The notes below the pieces were generated by a model, which had not been told where the DNA came from, did not search any database, and worked only from the letters and a program-made list of their open reading frames with translations. From NCBI GenBank assembly GCA_022072225.1, contig JAJVIC010000009.1, positions 62,001 through 126,000 on the forward strand: a stretch of 64,000 nucleotides of DNA, given 5' to 3'. Position numbers and translations under genes: made by a program. The number at the start of each line of letters is the position of its first letter. Positions within the stretch are counted from its first letter, which is position 1. Shown here in pieces: positions 17,597 through 26,385 of the stretch. This stretch comes from Bacteroidia bacterium. Lineage in GTDB: Bacteria > Bacteroidota > Bacteroidia > SXHM01.

Positions 17597-18670
17597 TTAA
17601 ACCACATCATAATCTACCAACACCTTCTCTGTGAGCGGATGCGCCTGACAGGTAAGTATAAATCCTTCTTCCACTTCTTTATCAGTAAGCGCGAAGTTTT
17701 TATCCATTTGCACTTTCCCTTCCAGCACTTTCGCTTTGCAGGTGCAGCACACCGCTCCCTTGCACGAGAACGGAACATCAACTCCTGCATCCATAGCTGC
17801 ATCCAAAACAGATTTGCCTTTTGATGAAAGCTCAAACGTAGTTTCTTCCCCATCCATTATCACCGTTACGCTGCTTTCCAGCTCTGCAATTTCAGGAGCA
17901 GGCTGCGCAGGTGCTGCTCCGGCATCTACTGTAAAATATTCTAGGTGTATGCGCTCTTTTGCAATCTTCAATTCAAGCAAAGTGCTTTCCACATTGCGCA
18001 TCATGGGGCCCGGACCGCAGATAAAAAATTCATTATCCAGATTAAACCCTACATAATTTTCAATCAATGCTTTCACTTTCTCGGGAAGCATAATTCCGCG
18101 GAATAAACTGCCTTCCGCTTCCTGAGAATGTTCCAGCACATGCACCATTTTAACTCTGCTTTTATTGTCTGCTACAATCTTTTCCAGTTCTGTTTTAAAA
18201 ATAATGGAAGCCTCGTCTCTGTTTCCATACAATAAAACAAGAGTACTCTGCGGCTCAGCAATCAACACTGTTTTTATAATCGAAAGCATGGGCGTTATCC
18301 CGCTTCCGCCTGCAAACAATACATAATTCTTTTTGTTAGCCGCATTCATCGCGCTATGAAAACTTCCCATAGGCGTCATAACTTCCAGCATATCGCCCGC
18401 TTTCAGTTGCGTGTTCAGGTAGGTCGACATTCTTCCGTCTTTCACCTGTTTCACCGCCACGCGCAGCGGCTCATTCACCAATGGGCTGCTGCAAACCGAA
18501 TACGAGCGCCTTACTTCCTCACCATTCAGCTGTATTTTAAGCGTAATATATTGCCCCTGTATGTAAGTATACTCTGGTTTAACCGCCTCAGGAATATCAA
18601 ACGCAATAGAAACCGCTTCAGCCGTTTCGCGCCTTACTTCTGCTACTTTTAGTGTGTGAAATTTTGCCAT
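17597..18670 (-). CDS. PaaE-like ferredoxin reductase with C-terminal 2Fe-2S domain
   Basis: 357 aa from the ATG at 18670 (a TTG at 18691 lies inside the -7 box and is rejected). Order of domains: FAD-binding barrel with RRSYSVCSSP, NAD-binding domain (FAGGSGITPMLSII, FFICGPGPMM), then a plant-type ferredoxin domain with cysteines arranged CKGAVCCTC plus a distant Cys in LTCQAHP. This is the layout of phenylacetyl-CoA oxygenase reductase PaaE. The other paa oxygenase genes are absent here, so it may feed electrons to a different oxygenase or desaturase. Confidence 0.85.
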   Translation of the reverse strand: MAKFHTLKVAEVRRETAEAVSIAFDIPEAVKPEYTYIQGQYITLKIQLNGEEVRRSYSVCSSPLVNEPLRVAVKQVKDGRMSTYLNTQLKAGDMLEVMTPMGSFHSAMNAANKKNYVLFAGGSGITPMLSIIKTVLIAEPQSTLVLLYGNRDEASIIFKTELEKIVADNKSRVKMVHVLEHSQEAEGSLFRGIMLPEKVKALIENYVGFNLDNEFFICGPGPMMRNVESTLLELKIAKERIHLEYFTVDAGAAPAQPAPEIAELESSVTVIMDGEETTFELSSKGKSVLDAAMDAGVDVPFSCKGAVCCTCKAKVLEGKVQMDKNFALTDKEVEEGFILTCQAHPLTEKVLVDYDVV

Positions 18671-18688
18671 CTTCTGTTTTGTGCGCGG

Positions 18689-18696
18689 CAAAAATA
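18689..18696 (-). promoter_or_regulatory. -7 box of the PaaE-like gene
   Basis: TATTTTTG on the minus strand, full match to TAnnTTTG, 18 nt before the ATG at 18670. No TTTG at -33. Confidence 0.5.
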
Positions 18697-18717
18697 GGAT
18701 TTATGTGATAACACGTC

Positions 18718-18738
18718 ATGCTGAACTTGTTTCAGCAT
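18718..18738. repeat. Hairpin repeat ATGCTGAA-5 nt-TTCAGCAT
   Basis: Perfect 8-bp stem with a CTTGT loop. The sequence resembles a short dispersed intergenic hairpin common in Bacteroidota genomes. It opens a 320-nt gene-free stretch (18671-18991) that holds only such repeats. Confidence 0.6.
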
Positions 18739-18819
18739 CTTTTTTTGAAAACCACTGCCCGGTGTTTCAAACCACCGCCTCTGCCCGCTTTCCGCTCCAA
18801 GTCCGCTCCCTGTATGATA

Positions 18820-18855
18820 CGTCATTGCGAGGGAGGCACGACCGAAGCAATCTCA
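18820..18855. repeat. Dispersed repeat, CGTCATTGCGAGG...GAAGCAATCTC half element
   Basis: Same family as the elements at 27051-27119 and 45331-45402. Only the left half is present here, without the inverted second half. Confidence 0.65.
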
Positions 18856-18936
18856 CCGTATGAACCTCTAACCACCATGCGGGCTTTCCGCTTCAATCGG
18901 GTTTAGCTTGCAACGTCAGTGTTTCATACAACCGCC

Positions 18937-18961
18937 TGTCACCCTGAGCGTAGTCGAAGGG
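18937..18961. repeat. Dispersed repeat TGTCACCCTGAGCGTAGTCG, copy 1
   Basis: 25-nt unit that recurs in this window at 23371, 23741, 53738 and 53808 with small changes (CACCCTGAG or CACTTCGAG before the invariant CGTAGTCGA). All copies are outside genes. Confidence 0.8.
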
Positions 18962-18991
18962 CTTTACCTCTGAATCCTAGTTTGGGAGTAA

Positions 18992-19675
18992 TCACATTAC
19001 GGTAAAATCCAAAAACAAATGTTTTAATGGATTATGTATATAGCCGAGGTGATTTGATTCATAATGATGTTTGAATTTAGCGAGTAGAGGAATACTTTTC
19101 AGTATTTCTGTTTCTTCTAAAATATCGCCTTCTTTTATTCTGGCATTTATCTTTCCTATGATGTTATTTGTATCTCCCTCTCTTATATAACCAATCATAC
19201 ACCCTTTTTTCCTATAAACGCCAGCGATAAATTTTTTCATTCCTTTGTCAGAAACATATGCGGTAATTAATGAGGAAGAGTTTTTTTCAGTAAGATTTTT
19301 TGCCTCTACACCGTATATATTTTCAGTGCGGGGATCACTGAAATAAGAAAATTTAATGTCAAATCGTTTTCTTTTTTTGCCCTTTATGTTTATTCCATCA
19401 ACACTAGCATTCCTATCTCTACTATCCGTATCTATATGAAAGGGCAAACCGTGTTCTCTGCAATAGTTTTCAATGTGTTCTGCCAAAAAATCGGAAATGT
19501 CTTCTTCATCCCAATTGTTTTTCACCTCTTTAGAATCACGAACTCTATCGTAACCATGCAGAATTAACTCGCAACACCTACCACCAAAAGCATCTTTAGT
19601 GTCAGTTAAAGATGAAACATCTTCCTGCTCTATCTTTTCAGAACTTGTAGAAATGTATTTATCTGCAATCCCCAA
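18992..19675 (-). CDS. Candidate PD-(D/E)XK nuclease linked to the methyltransferase
   Basis: 227 aa, TTG start 2 nt after the methyltransferase stop; an in-frame stop just upstream and no nearby ATG support this start. I do not recognise a named family. Residues 104-128 read RFDIKF, then about a dozen residues, then YGVEAKNL, which fits the D...ExK core of PD-(D/E)XK nucleases (D106, E124, K126). The partner gene and spacing suggest it is the endonuclease or an accessory subunit of a restriction-modification pair. This assignment is inference. Confidence 0.6.
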   Translation of the reverse strand: MGIADKYISTSSEKIEQEDVSSLTDTKDAFGGRCCELILHGYDRVRDSKEVKNNWDEEDISDFLAEHIENYCREHGLPFHIDTDSRDRNASVDGINIKGKKRKRFDIKFSYFSDPRTENIYGVEAKNLTEKNSSSLITAYVSDKGMKKFIAGVYRKKGCMIGYIREGDTNNIIGKINARIKEGDILEETEILKSIPLLAKFKHHYESNHLGYIHNPLKHLFLDFTVM

Positions 19676-19677
19676 TC

Positions 19678-22600
19678 TTAGTTATTTGCGTTTATCAATT
19701 CAGCCAAAATAGAATCAGCATCATTCAAAGCTTCTGACACTGTCCAGAATCTTTTCTCATTAGGTTTCACCAAATAAATTTTCTTGTCCTTGTAATACCT
19801 AAATACTTTACGATAATAGATACTTTCAGAATGTTGTGATAAAACATGCTGATTAATTTTCTTGACCAGTTTGCTGAACTTATTTGCATCCACTTTTTCT
19901 ATTAATGCCGAACCAGGCTCTTGATCTCCGTTAAAATGAATGGTAATAATATGAAGCGGCTCTTTTCTTTCATTGTCTAATACTTCAGTCCAAACTCTAC
20001 TATTGCCATGTATTAAAGTTTGATTTAGTGTTTTAGATAAAACCTGCGCATAATGTTTCACATGTGTGTTTACATTTGCCATTTCTACTGCCCCACTTTC
20101 TTTATAACGTCCTGTTAGTGCAATACTATTATTTAAAACATCATTTATTAAGTTCTGCTCTTGCTTTCCGATACGTAATTCCTTATAGATAATTTCATTT
20201 ATCTCCAATTCTATTTTTTCAATTTCTTTATCGGGATTCATTACAAGATTATCACCTGCTTTTATCTGAATAATACTATCTACTTTCATTGCTAATGTTT
20301 CGATAGCTTTTTCTTTCATTGCCTCTGGAATAGCAGGAAACGAAAGAATTTCCTTATGCAACATGTCACCACCCTTATCTACTGACCATGTTGAACTTAT
20401 CATAAAGAGATAATACATTGCCATTTTCGAATTTAAACATGCAACAAGCGCCTTCTGATATTCAAGAGATCTGTCTTTTATAGATAATCCATAAATACGG
20501 TCAGTAAATACTCCTTTGTAATCAATAAAAGAAGAACAAATATCCATATCCGTAGTTCCACGTTTTAATAGTATTAATGGAGGTTTGAATATTCCTTCAT
20601 TTAATTTCCTATACTTTAAATAGTCGTTACCGAGTTCATTGAACTTTACGTTTGGCGTATAATATCTCTCAATCCGATTTTGAGGAATTAGTTTATAATT
20701 TTTAAAAGTTGAACTTAGAGTTTCATCATCAACCCCTTTGGAATGAAGACCTATGCCTTTATCGGCATCTTTAAAAATTTTTAGTATGCTTGATATCTCT
20801 TGAAGTCTTTTCAACAATAGGTAATCTCTCATCCCACCCCACATTGCTATTTTGAAAATTTTTGAGTTGCCTTTCTGTATTTCCTTCAATGGCAAATATT
20901 TCACTTCTGTTCCATCAATTACAATGGATTGCCTGTTATCAATTGTTTGAATATTTTTAGGCACACAATAAACTACATAAGGTTTAATTTTTTTATCTGT
21001 GTTTTTGTTTCTATATACAATAACAACACCTGGGTTAGTGGTGTTTTCAAACATTACATTGCGAACGACTGCAAGATTGACTACTATATCTACATCGTAA
21101 TTTTCAAAAATTTTTTGCCGGAACTTTTCGTAACCATCGCCTGTATTAAATAGAATTTTAGCTGTAGTCACTAAGGCAATTACTCCATTAGGTGCTAACA
21201 ATCTCGGCATATCATCCATATATGCACATGCAATTTGTGAAGGCAACTTATGAGTTTCAATATAGGCAGCAACAATAGGTTCCGGTTTATCTTTTTTCCA
21301 AGGCGGATTGCCTATGATAATATCAAATTTGATTTGGCGTATATCGCTATCAGCAAAAGTGTTAAACTGGAAAAGATTATTGCCTACGTCTTTGTTTGTT
21401 CTTTCTTCTAATTCTGCTTCGTCTGACCAACGGATGAGCGGTTTGAATTTTTTACTTTTTAAACGGATATACTCATTTCTAATTTCTACGGGCTCTAAGT
21501 AATTAAGGAACGTAAGATATAAGCTAAACGCAGCGACTTTAATTGCTTCTGGATGTTTATCTATCCCATAAATAGAATTCAATAAAATATTGGCTAAGGA
21601 ATCCTTATCTATTTTCTTTTTGTTCTTTGCTAACTTCCACCGGGCGATTAACCTACGATAACTTTCTACCAAAAAAATTCCTGAACCGCAAGCAGGATCA
21701 AGAATTTTATAGTCGTAACGATTATCCCTCTCATCAGGCCAAGGCAATACTTCATTCAACATAAACTCCACCAACATAGGTTTTGTATAGTAAGCTCCGT
21801 TGTCCCTAATTGTAGTTTTACCATTTTCTTCTTCCTCAGCACTCATAAACTCCTCATAAATTGAGCTGATAAGTTCGATAGGAATAAAATCAAAACGAAA
21901 AACCTTCCACTCTTTAAATGAAAGTTGACCTGTTGTGTAATCTAAAGTATTAAAACATCTTTTTACTTCCTCTAAGTGCTTTGATTTTACATGCTGCCTT
22001 TCTGCTTTGCTGATAGGAAATAAATCTCCATTGAATTTTTCCTTAAGATTTTCAAATAATTCGTAGGTTTCATCTTTATAACTCAGCAAGTCAGAAAAAG
22101 ATTCAACACCTCTCGGTTTTTTAGGGTAGGCATCTGTTGTTAGAATATTTCTATCTTCCAAGTAATAGATAAAAAGTGCACGGCCAAGCAGTGCATGAAC
22201 CACTGGTAAAGAAAGATCTTTTCCGTTATTGTAGAGATTAGCACGTGTGGCTTTCAGATTTGCAACTAACTTTTTATCAACTCTATTTCGAATATTTATT
22301 TTTTGTCCGAATTTTTCTTCCCAAACTTTACCGCTGTCAATTTTTGATTGATGCAGAAACTGGACTAATTCATTGAGGTCAGATTCTGTGTCCTCAAATT
22401 TTCCGAGTTGTAATTGTTGTTCTAATTCTTCATCGTTTTCTACTGGCGGCTCATAGCAGTTATATAAGCGCATTTCAGTGGGTGTAATTGCTGCTAAAAA
22501 CGGAGACCTTCCTTCATTCCATATTTTTGAATGTAGTTCCCGTATTTTTTTACCATCAATCAGTCTTAAATGCTTGATGTGAATAAATGGCTGTTCTCCT

Positions 22601-22779
22601 GAAAAATAAATTTCATCCGCTGAAACAGATTCATTACTCAAAAGAATTTCCTGTGCAATGTTGCGCTGAAAAGGAGTTGGAGCTTCTTTACAATTTTCTT
22701 TTTTAACCAATGACAAATCCCACCCGGTTCGGTTGATTATCTTATTGTAAAGAGAGTCTGATGTTTTTTGGTTGCTCAT
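19678..22779 (-). CDS. Eco57I-like N6-adenine DNA methyltransferase (type IIG-like restriction-modification protein)
   Basis: 1033 aa. SAM-binding motif I DPACGSGIFLVESYRR lies near residue 360, and catalytic motif IV NPPW (IIIGNPPWKKDKP) near residue 490: a class I gamma-type adenine methyltransferase. The ~340 residues before it are large enough for a regulatory or nuclease region but show no clear D-ExK motif. The ~400 residues after it would hold target recognition (RIERYYTPNVKF to FPAIPEAMKEKAIE) and a C-terminal domain. It probably methylates adenine in a specific site as part of host defence. The downstream gene may supply cleavage. Confidence 0.82.
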   Translation of the reverse strand: MSNQKTSDSLYNKIINRTGWDLSLVKKENCKEAPTPFQRNIAQEILLSNESVSADEIYFSGEQPFIHIKHLRLIDGKKIRELHSKIWNEGRSPFLAAITPTEMRLYNCYEPPVENDEELEQQLQLGKFEDTESDLNELVQFLHQSKIDSGKVWEEKFGQKINIRNRVDKKLVANLKATRANLYNNGKDLSLPVVHALLGRALFIYYLEDRNILTTDAYPKKPRGVESFSDLLSYKDETYELFENLKEKFNGDLFPISKAERQHVKSKHLEEVKRCFNTLDYTTGQLSFKEWKVFRFDFIPIELISSIYEEFMSAEEEENGKTTIRDNGAYYTKPMLVEFMLNEVLPWPDERDNRYDYKILDPACGSGIFLVESYRRLIARWKLAKNKKKIDKDSLANILLNSIYGIDKHPEAIKVAAFSLYLTFLNYLEPVEIRNEYIRLKSKKFKPLIRWSDEAELEERTNKDVGNNLFQFNTFADSDIRQIKFDIIIGNPPWKKDKPEPIVAAYIETHKLPSQIACAYMDDMPRLLAPNGVIALVTTAKILFNTGDGYEKFRQKIFENYDVDIVVNLAVVRNVMFENTTNPGVVIVYRNKNTDKKIKPYVVYCVPKNIQTIDNRQSIVIDGTEVKYLPLKEIQKGNSKIFKIAMWGGMRDYLLLKRLQEISSILKIFKDADKGIGLHSKGVDDETLSSTFKNYKLIPQNRIERYYTPNVKFNELGNDYLKYRKLNEGIFKPPLILLKRGTTDMDICSSFIDYKGVFTDRIYGLSIKDRSLEYQKALVACLNSKMAMYYLFMISSTWSVDKGGDMLHKEILSFPAIPEAMKEKAIETLAMKVDSIIQIKAGDNLVMNPDKEIEKIELEINEIIYKELRIGKQEQNLINDVLNNSIALTGRYKESGAVEMANVNTHVKHYAQVLSKTLNQTLIHGNSRVWTEVLDNERKEPLHIITIHFNGDQEPGSALIEKVDANKFSKLVKKINQHVLSQHSESIYYRKVFRYYKDKKIYLVKPNEKRFWTVSEALNDADSILAELINANN

Positions 22780-22933
22780 TTAGGCGGTTAAAATTACCCC
22801 GTTGAAACTACTCTGCCAAATTTCTTTCACATTAAATCGAACTCAGAAATAATATTTTCCTCTTTCCCCCGTTAATACCCTTAAGAGCCAAGGTCAAATT
22901 AAACCCCATACTCCCACCTGACGAATTTTTCTC
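22780..22933. other. Intergenic region upstream of the restriction-modification pair
   Basis: 154 nt between divergent genes. I see no full TAnnTTTG box on either strand. Nothing else recognisable. Confidence 0.4.
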
Positions 22934-23299
22934 ATGGAAAGCGAAAGAGGCAAAAAACCTCTGCACACAGCCCACTATGCGGAAAGCCACTTTAAGCGGC
23001 TCCTGAAATTGCTTTGCCAAAAAGCACCCGTTCACGAAATATTTGAAGTAGCCCTCATAGTAAGTTCACTCATCAATAAACTAACTTATCAACAGATTGA
23101 AATAGAATTTCGCAATACCATTTGCCAACGCAGCAAGGCGCTTTTGGAAAACGAAAACATCACACCCACTCATCGCGAAACCCTTGAAAATATAATAGAG
23201 ATAATAAGCTCCTGCCACTTTCAGCACCTGATCGGTCTCCACACCTTACTTGAGCACATCGAAAGAATTGCCTCCCGCTCTAATCCCTCCCCCTGTTAA
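22934..23299 (+). CDS. Hypothetical small helical protein
   Basis: 121 aa, no signal peptide, strongly alpha-helical composition (for example HFKRLLKLLCQKAPVHEIFE and ETLENIIEIISSCHFQHLIG). Four cysteines and six histidines are present but in no clear metal-binding spacing. I do not recognise it. It lies alone between the restriction-modification genes and the first 21-bp array. Coding is likely from the continuous frame and amino-acid balance, but not certain. Confidence 0.45.
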   Translation: MESERGKKPLHTAHYAESHFKRLLKLLCQKAPVHEIFEVALIVSSLINKLTYQQIEIEFRNTICQRSKALLENENITPTHRETLENIIEIISSCHFQHLIGLHTLLEHIERIASRSNPSPC

Positions 23300-23370
23300 T
23301 AACTTCATTTGACACAAATTTGACATACTCCCCCTCGACCAATAAACATTTGTCCAGATTTTAGTTCAAC

Positions 23371-23395
23371 TGTCACCCTGAGCGTAGTCGAAGGG
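23371..23395. repeat. Dispersed repeat TGTCACCCTGAGCGTAGTCG, copy 2
   Basis: Identical over 25 nt to copy 1 at 18937. It sits just before the 21-bp array. Confidence 0.8.
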
Positions 23396-23428
23396 GCTTA
23401 AACAATGATAATCAAGAAATTAACAAAA

Positions 23429-23722
23429 CTCATGGAAAAAGAATTGCCTCTCATGGAAAAAGAACCCCCGTCCTTGGAAAAAGAATTCGCACTCATGGAA
23501 AAAGAATTAAGCCTCTTGGAAAAAGAAAAACCGTTCATGGAAAAATAATTAACCCCTCTGGAAAAAGAATTAAAGCCTTTGGTAAAATAAACCCCGTTCA
23601 TGGAAAAAGAAACACCACCCCTGGAAAAAAAATCAAGCCTCATGGAAAAAGAATTAACTCCTCTGGAAAAAGAAACCCAATCTCTGGAAAAAGAAACTCC
23701 GCTCACGGTAAAATAAATCCCA
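23429..23722. repeat. Tandem array 1: 14 units of exactly 21 bp
   Basis: The core TGGAAAAAGAA (with variants TGGTAAAATAA, CGGTAAAATAA) starts at 23433, 23454, 23475 and then every 21 bp to 23706, with no length change. The flanking ten bases of each unit vary. Read on the plus strand it is a heptad of the form [ML]EKE plus three residues, beginning at an ATG at 23405 and stopping after 47 codons because GAA became TAA in the sixth unit. On the minus strand a 102-codon frame stays open. It occupies most of the gene-free stretch 23300-23817. Confidence 0.9.
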
Positions 23723-23740
23723 CCACTGTCACCCTTCGGC

Positions 23741-23766
23741 TGTCACTTCGAGCGTAGTCGAGAAGC
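23741..23766. repeat. Dispersed repeat TGTCACTTCGAGCGTAGTCG, copy 3
   Basis: Directly follows array 1; preceded by a partial copy (TGTCACCCTTCGG at 23727). Confidence 0.75.
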
Positions 23767-23780
23767 CTAACTAAAAATAA

Positions 23781-23808
23781 AAATCACTAATTCACAAAAT
23801 CACAAAAT
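23781..23808. repeat. AATCACTAATTCACAAAATC repeat, copy A
   Basis: AAATCACTAATTCACAAAAT lies just before the orphan CarboxypepD_reg gene. A near-identical sequence follows the orphan gene at 54307-55044 (55083-55107). Confidence 0.6.
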
Positions 23809-23817
23809 CTTTAAAAC

Positions 23818-25032
23818 ATGGAAAACACAATCAGCAACCGCGTAAACATGATCCGTGCAACATTAACATGGTGCACCAACAATCCCGCCCCCACTTCCGG
23901 CATTCCCGAGTTTGCCAACGCAAAAGCCACTGCCGACACTAAACTCGTCCTCATCGACAACCTCAACATGATTGCCGGAGGCACATCCGTGGGCGTTACT
24001 CTTGACACAAATGCCCTCCGCAAAGCCATGTCCGATATTGGTTTTCGCTGTGGCCGCTCACTCAACGCCTATGCAGTAACCGTTGGTAACAACACATTAA
24101 AATTGAAAGTCGATTTCAAAAAAACCGATTTCAAGGAAATGAAAAAAGACGAAGTGGATGATGTTTGTCAGGTCATCCACGATGAGGCAAATACCAATTT
24201 CGCAGCAGCAGGCGGATATGGATATACAATGGCAGACGTAACCGATTTGCAGACCGCCATAAGCCTCTATCGCACCGCCATGCAAAATCCCCGGCAGGCA
24301 ATCATCTCTAAATCACAAGCCATACTTCAGATTAAATCCATCTCTCGCAATATCATCGATATTAGTTTCAAAGAAATCATGGACGGCATGGTGCAAACAT
24401 TAGAAGTAGTTAACCCAAATTTTGTCAGCAGCTATTTTCAGGCACGCGAAATAATCAACATCGGTTCAACTACGGCTAAAGTGCGTGGCGTAATCCGCAA
24501 CCAGGCAGGAACATACCTTGTCGGTGCTAAATTTTACCTCACCATCACCGGGCAAAATCAAAAGGTAGATGACACAACTGCGGGCGTTGGTGGAAAATTC
24601 GGCATCTCCAATCTACCGGCAAATGATTATGACCTCTATTGGTCACACCCCTTCTATCAAACAAAAACCGAAATCAACGTTCATATTGCCGCAGGCAAAG
24701 AAATAAAACGCAATGTTACATTGCTGAATCTTCCACCCTTCACAGGTCCTCTTAATGCAGGTCAGCAACTAAACGTGTTAAACAATACTCACCCTGCTTG
24801 GACTCCCGGTGTAACCATTAAAATCAAAAACACAACCACTGGCTCTAATATTGTCTCCATAGCATTCTTTGTAGCCGACAATGCAGGCGATGGTTATTCA
24901 GGCAGCAACGGTTCAGTATTAACCAACGGCCAGGAAGAAACCCACACAATGACAGCAGCCGAGTTCAAAGCCTTCCTGAATGTCCAAAACCAAAGCCCTT
25001 TCAACGGCACCTACGAAATAACAATCCTGTAG
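23818..25032 (+). CDS. Orphan protein with CarboxypepD_reg-like domain downstream of array 1
   Basis: 404 aa, no signal peptide. Residues ~1-215 are mostly helical and not recognised (VDFKKTDFKEMKKDEVDDV, VTDLQTAISLYRTAMQ). Residues ~220-300 form a carboxypeptidase-regulatory-like beta sandwich (KVRGVIRNQAGTYLVGAKFY, then GKFGISNLPANDYDL). The last ~100 residues are another beta-rich domain. Codon use is richer in C-ending codons than neighbouring dcw genes, consistent with a different origin. Function unknown. A palindrome and a strong terminator follow at once. Confidence 0.7.
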   Translation: MENTISNRVNMIRATLTWCTNNPAPTSGIPEFANAKATADTKLVLIDNLNMIAGGTSVGVTLDTNALRKAMSDIGFRCGRSLNAYAVTVGNNTLKLKVDFKKTDFKEMKKDEVDDVCQVIHDEANTNFAAAGGYGYTMADVTDLQTAISLYRTAMQNPRQAIISKSQAILQIKSISRNIIDISFKEIMDGMVQTLEVVNPNFVSSYFQAREIINIGSTTAKVRGVIRNQAGTYLVGAKFYLTITGQNQKVDDTTAGVGGKFGISNLPANDYDLYWSHPFYQTKTEINVHIAAGKEIKRNVTLLNLPPFTGPLNAGQQLNVLNNTHPAWTPGVTIKIKNTTTGSNIVSIAFFVADNAGDGYSGSNGSVLTNGQEETHTMTAAEFKAFLNVQNQSPFNGTYEITIL

Positions 25033-25033
25033 G

Positions 25034-25053
25034 GGGCGCAAAATTTTGCGCCC
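25034..25053. repeat. 20-bp perfect palindrome after the orphan gene
   Basis: GGGCGCAAAATTTTGCGCCC, starting 2 nt after the stop codon. The form (GC-rich arms around AAAATTTT) is that of a widespread intergenic palindrome; a 37-nt segment beginning CTCTCC and ending GGTGAGGT follows at 25064-25099. Confidence 0.75.
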
Positions 25054-25063
25054 TGCCGCTCCC

Positions 25064-25099
25064 CTCTCCATATTTCAAGGAGAGGAGCCAGGTGAGGTA
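25064..25099. repeat. Dispersed repeat CTCTCC...GGTGAGGT, copy 1
   Basis: Pyrimidine-rich arm CCCCTCTCC, short AT-rich centre, GGAGAGGAG arm, then GGTGAGG. A related copy lies between ftsA and ftsZ at 29201-29234. Confidence 0.55.
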
Positions 25100-25128
25100 A
25101 AAAGGACGAGGTTACTCGTCCTTTTTTT
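25099..25128 (+). terminator. Intrinsic terminator
   Basis: Stem AAAAAGGACGAG, loop GTTA, stem CTCGTCCTTTTT followed by further T residues. It would end transcription of the orphan gene. Confidence 0.85.
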
Positions 25129-25187
25129 GTTTGTTAAATAAGTTGACAAATAATAGAACCCTTTCAGGATTCTCTCCTCATATCCCC

Positions 25188-25195
25188 TAAGTTTG
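25188..25195 (+). promoter_or_regulatory. Candidate -7 box of rnd
   Basis: TAAGTTTG, full match to TAnnTTTG but only 5 nt before the ATG at 25201, which would give a leaderless transcript. If translation starts later, the box is ordinary. Confidence 0.35.
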
Positions 25196-25200
25196 CACCA

Positions 25201-26385
25201 ATGAATTTCAAAACCGAAAACAACGGACACACCGTTGAGTTCATCACCACCCCGCAATTGCTCAACGATTGCGTTCAATACATCGCCACCACCCCGCAGC
25301 TTGCCATAGACCTTGAGTTCGACCGCGACCGTCATGCCTATGGCTTTAACCTTTGCCTTATACAAGCCAGTGCTGGCAAGCGCTGTTTTATCATAGACCC
25401 CCGTCAGCCCCTTGATTGCACACCTCTTTATCGCCTGCTCGAAAATCCTGTCCAACAGGTATTACTTCATTCGCATGGCGAAGACCTGCGCCTGCTGCAT
25501 TCCCTGGGTTGCCACCCTACCAACCTGCTCGATACCGAAATAGCCGCCAAGCTTCTCGGCTACGAAAAAACATCGCTCGCCTCCATGCTCGCACAGCATC
25601 TGAACATAACCCTCGATAAGTCGCAGCAAAAAACAAACTGGCTCAAACGCCCCTTAACCCCCGAGCAGATCATCTATGCCTCTAACGATGTGATACATCT
25701 GGCGCAGCTCAAAAACATATTACTTGCCGAAGCCGCAGAAAAAAACCGCATCCGGTGGATTGAGGAAGAAAACATTTTCCTCAGTCAGGTAATATTTACC
25801 GAAACGGTGAAAGAAAATTTCCTTTCCGCTGCCGACAAAAAAGAACTCAGTCCTTACGACCAGTTTCTGATGAACGAATGGCTCAAACTCCGTGATCAGC
25901 TGGCCGCGAAATTCAACAAACCTGCCTATCAGGTTATAAGTCCTGAAACATTGCGTGAAATTATTTCTGGTAAAGCCGATTTAAATAATTGGGTTGCCCT
26001 GCCCGGAATTTATCGCAAACTGAAAGAGCAGCACTACACCGATTTTTTTATTGGCAAGCATGCTGACTTTATAAAAGTAGCGGATACCAATTCCATCTCA
26101 AAAACTTTAGGATACAAACCTTTTTTAAACCCTGAAGAATGGGAAAGACGCAAAGCCTATACTGCCGAAAAAGAAAAAATAAAATCTCAAACCTTTATTC
26201 CGCTAAAGCAACACCTCACCAATATTTACGGAGCAGGTTTAGCAAGTTATATCCTCAGTAATGCTTCTATAGATGAATTCATTCGTGGCGATAAAAAAAT
26301 AAGCGAACTGAAGCTAAACTACCGCAAAGAGTTACTGCAAACTGCGGCAGCAGAGTTGAAGTTAGATATAAATCGCTGGCTTTAA
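25201..26385 (+). CDS. rnd: Ribonuclease D-like 3'-5' exonuclease
   Basis: 394 aa. DEDDy exonuclease domain: D37 and E39 in AIDLEFD (motif I), HGEDLRLL with the motif II Asp, and YASNDVIHL with the motif III Tyr and Asp. Two helical regions follow that fit HRDC domains (YDQFLMNEWLKLRDQLAAKF and the C-terminal KLNYRKELLQTAAAEL). RNase D trims tRNA and other stable RNA 3' ends. The length is normal. It converges with the DUF2461 gene, overlapping by 4 nt at the stops. Confidence 0.88.
   Translation: MNFKTENNGHTVEFITTPQLLNDCVQYIATTPQLAIDLEFDRDRHAYGFNLCLIQASAGKRCFIIDPRQPLDCTPLYRLLENPVQQVLLHSHGEDLRLLHSLGCHPTNLLDTEIAAKLLGYEKTSLASMLAQHLNITLDKSQQKTNWLKRPLTPEQIIYASNDVIHLAQLKNILLAEAAEKNRIRWIEEENIFLSQVIFTETVKENFLSAADKKELSPYDQFLMNEWLKLRDQLAAKFNKPAYQVISPETLREIISGKADLNNWVALPGIYRKLKEQHYTDFFIGKHADFIKVADTNSISKTLGYKPFLNPEEWERRKAYTAEKEKIKSQTFIPLKQHLTNIYGAGLASYILSNASIDEFIRGDKKISELKLNYRKELLQTAAAELKLDINRWL

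Noticed and set aside
23398-23706. 102-codon minus-strand frame across array 1 (SFS-type heptads)
   Set aside because: The frame is a by-product of the 21-bp period on a sequence whose reverse complement happens to lack stops. It has no promoter or family match. Kept only as a note on the array.
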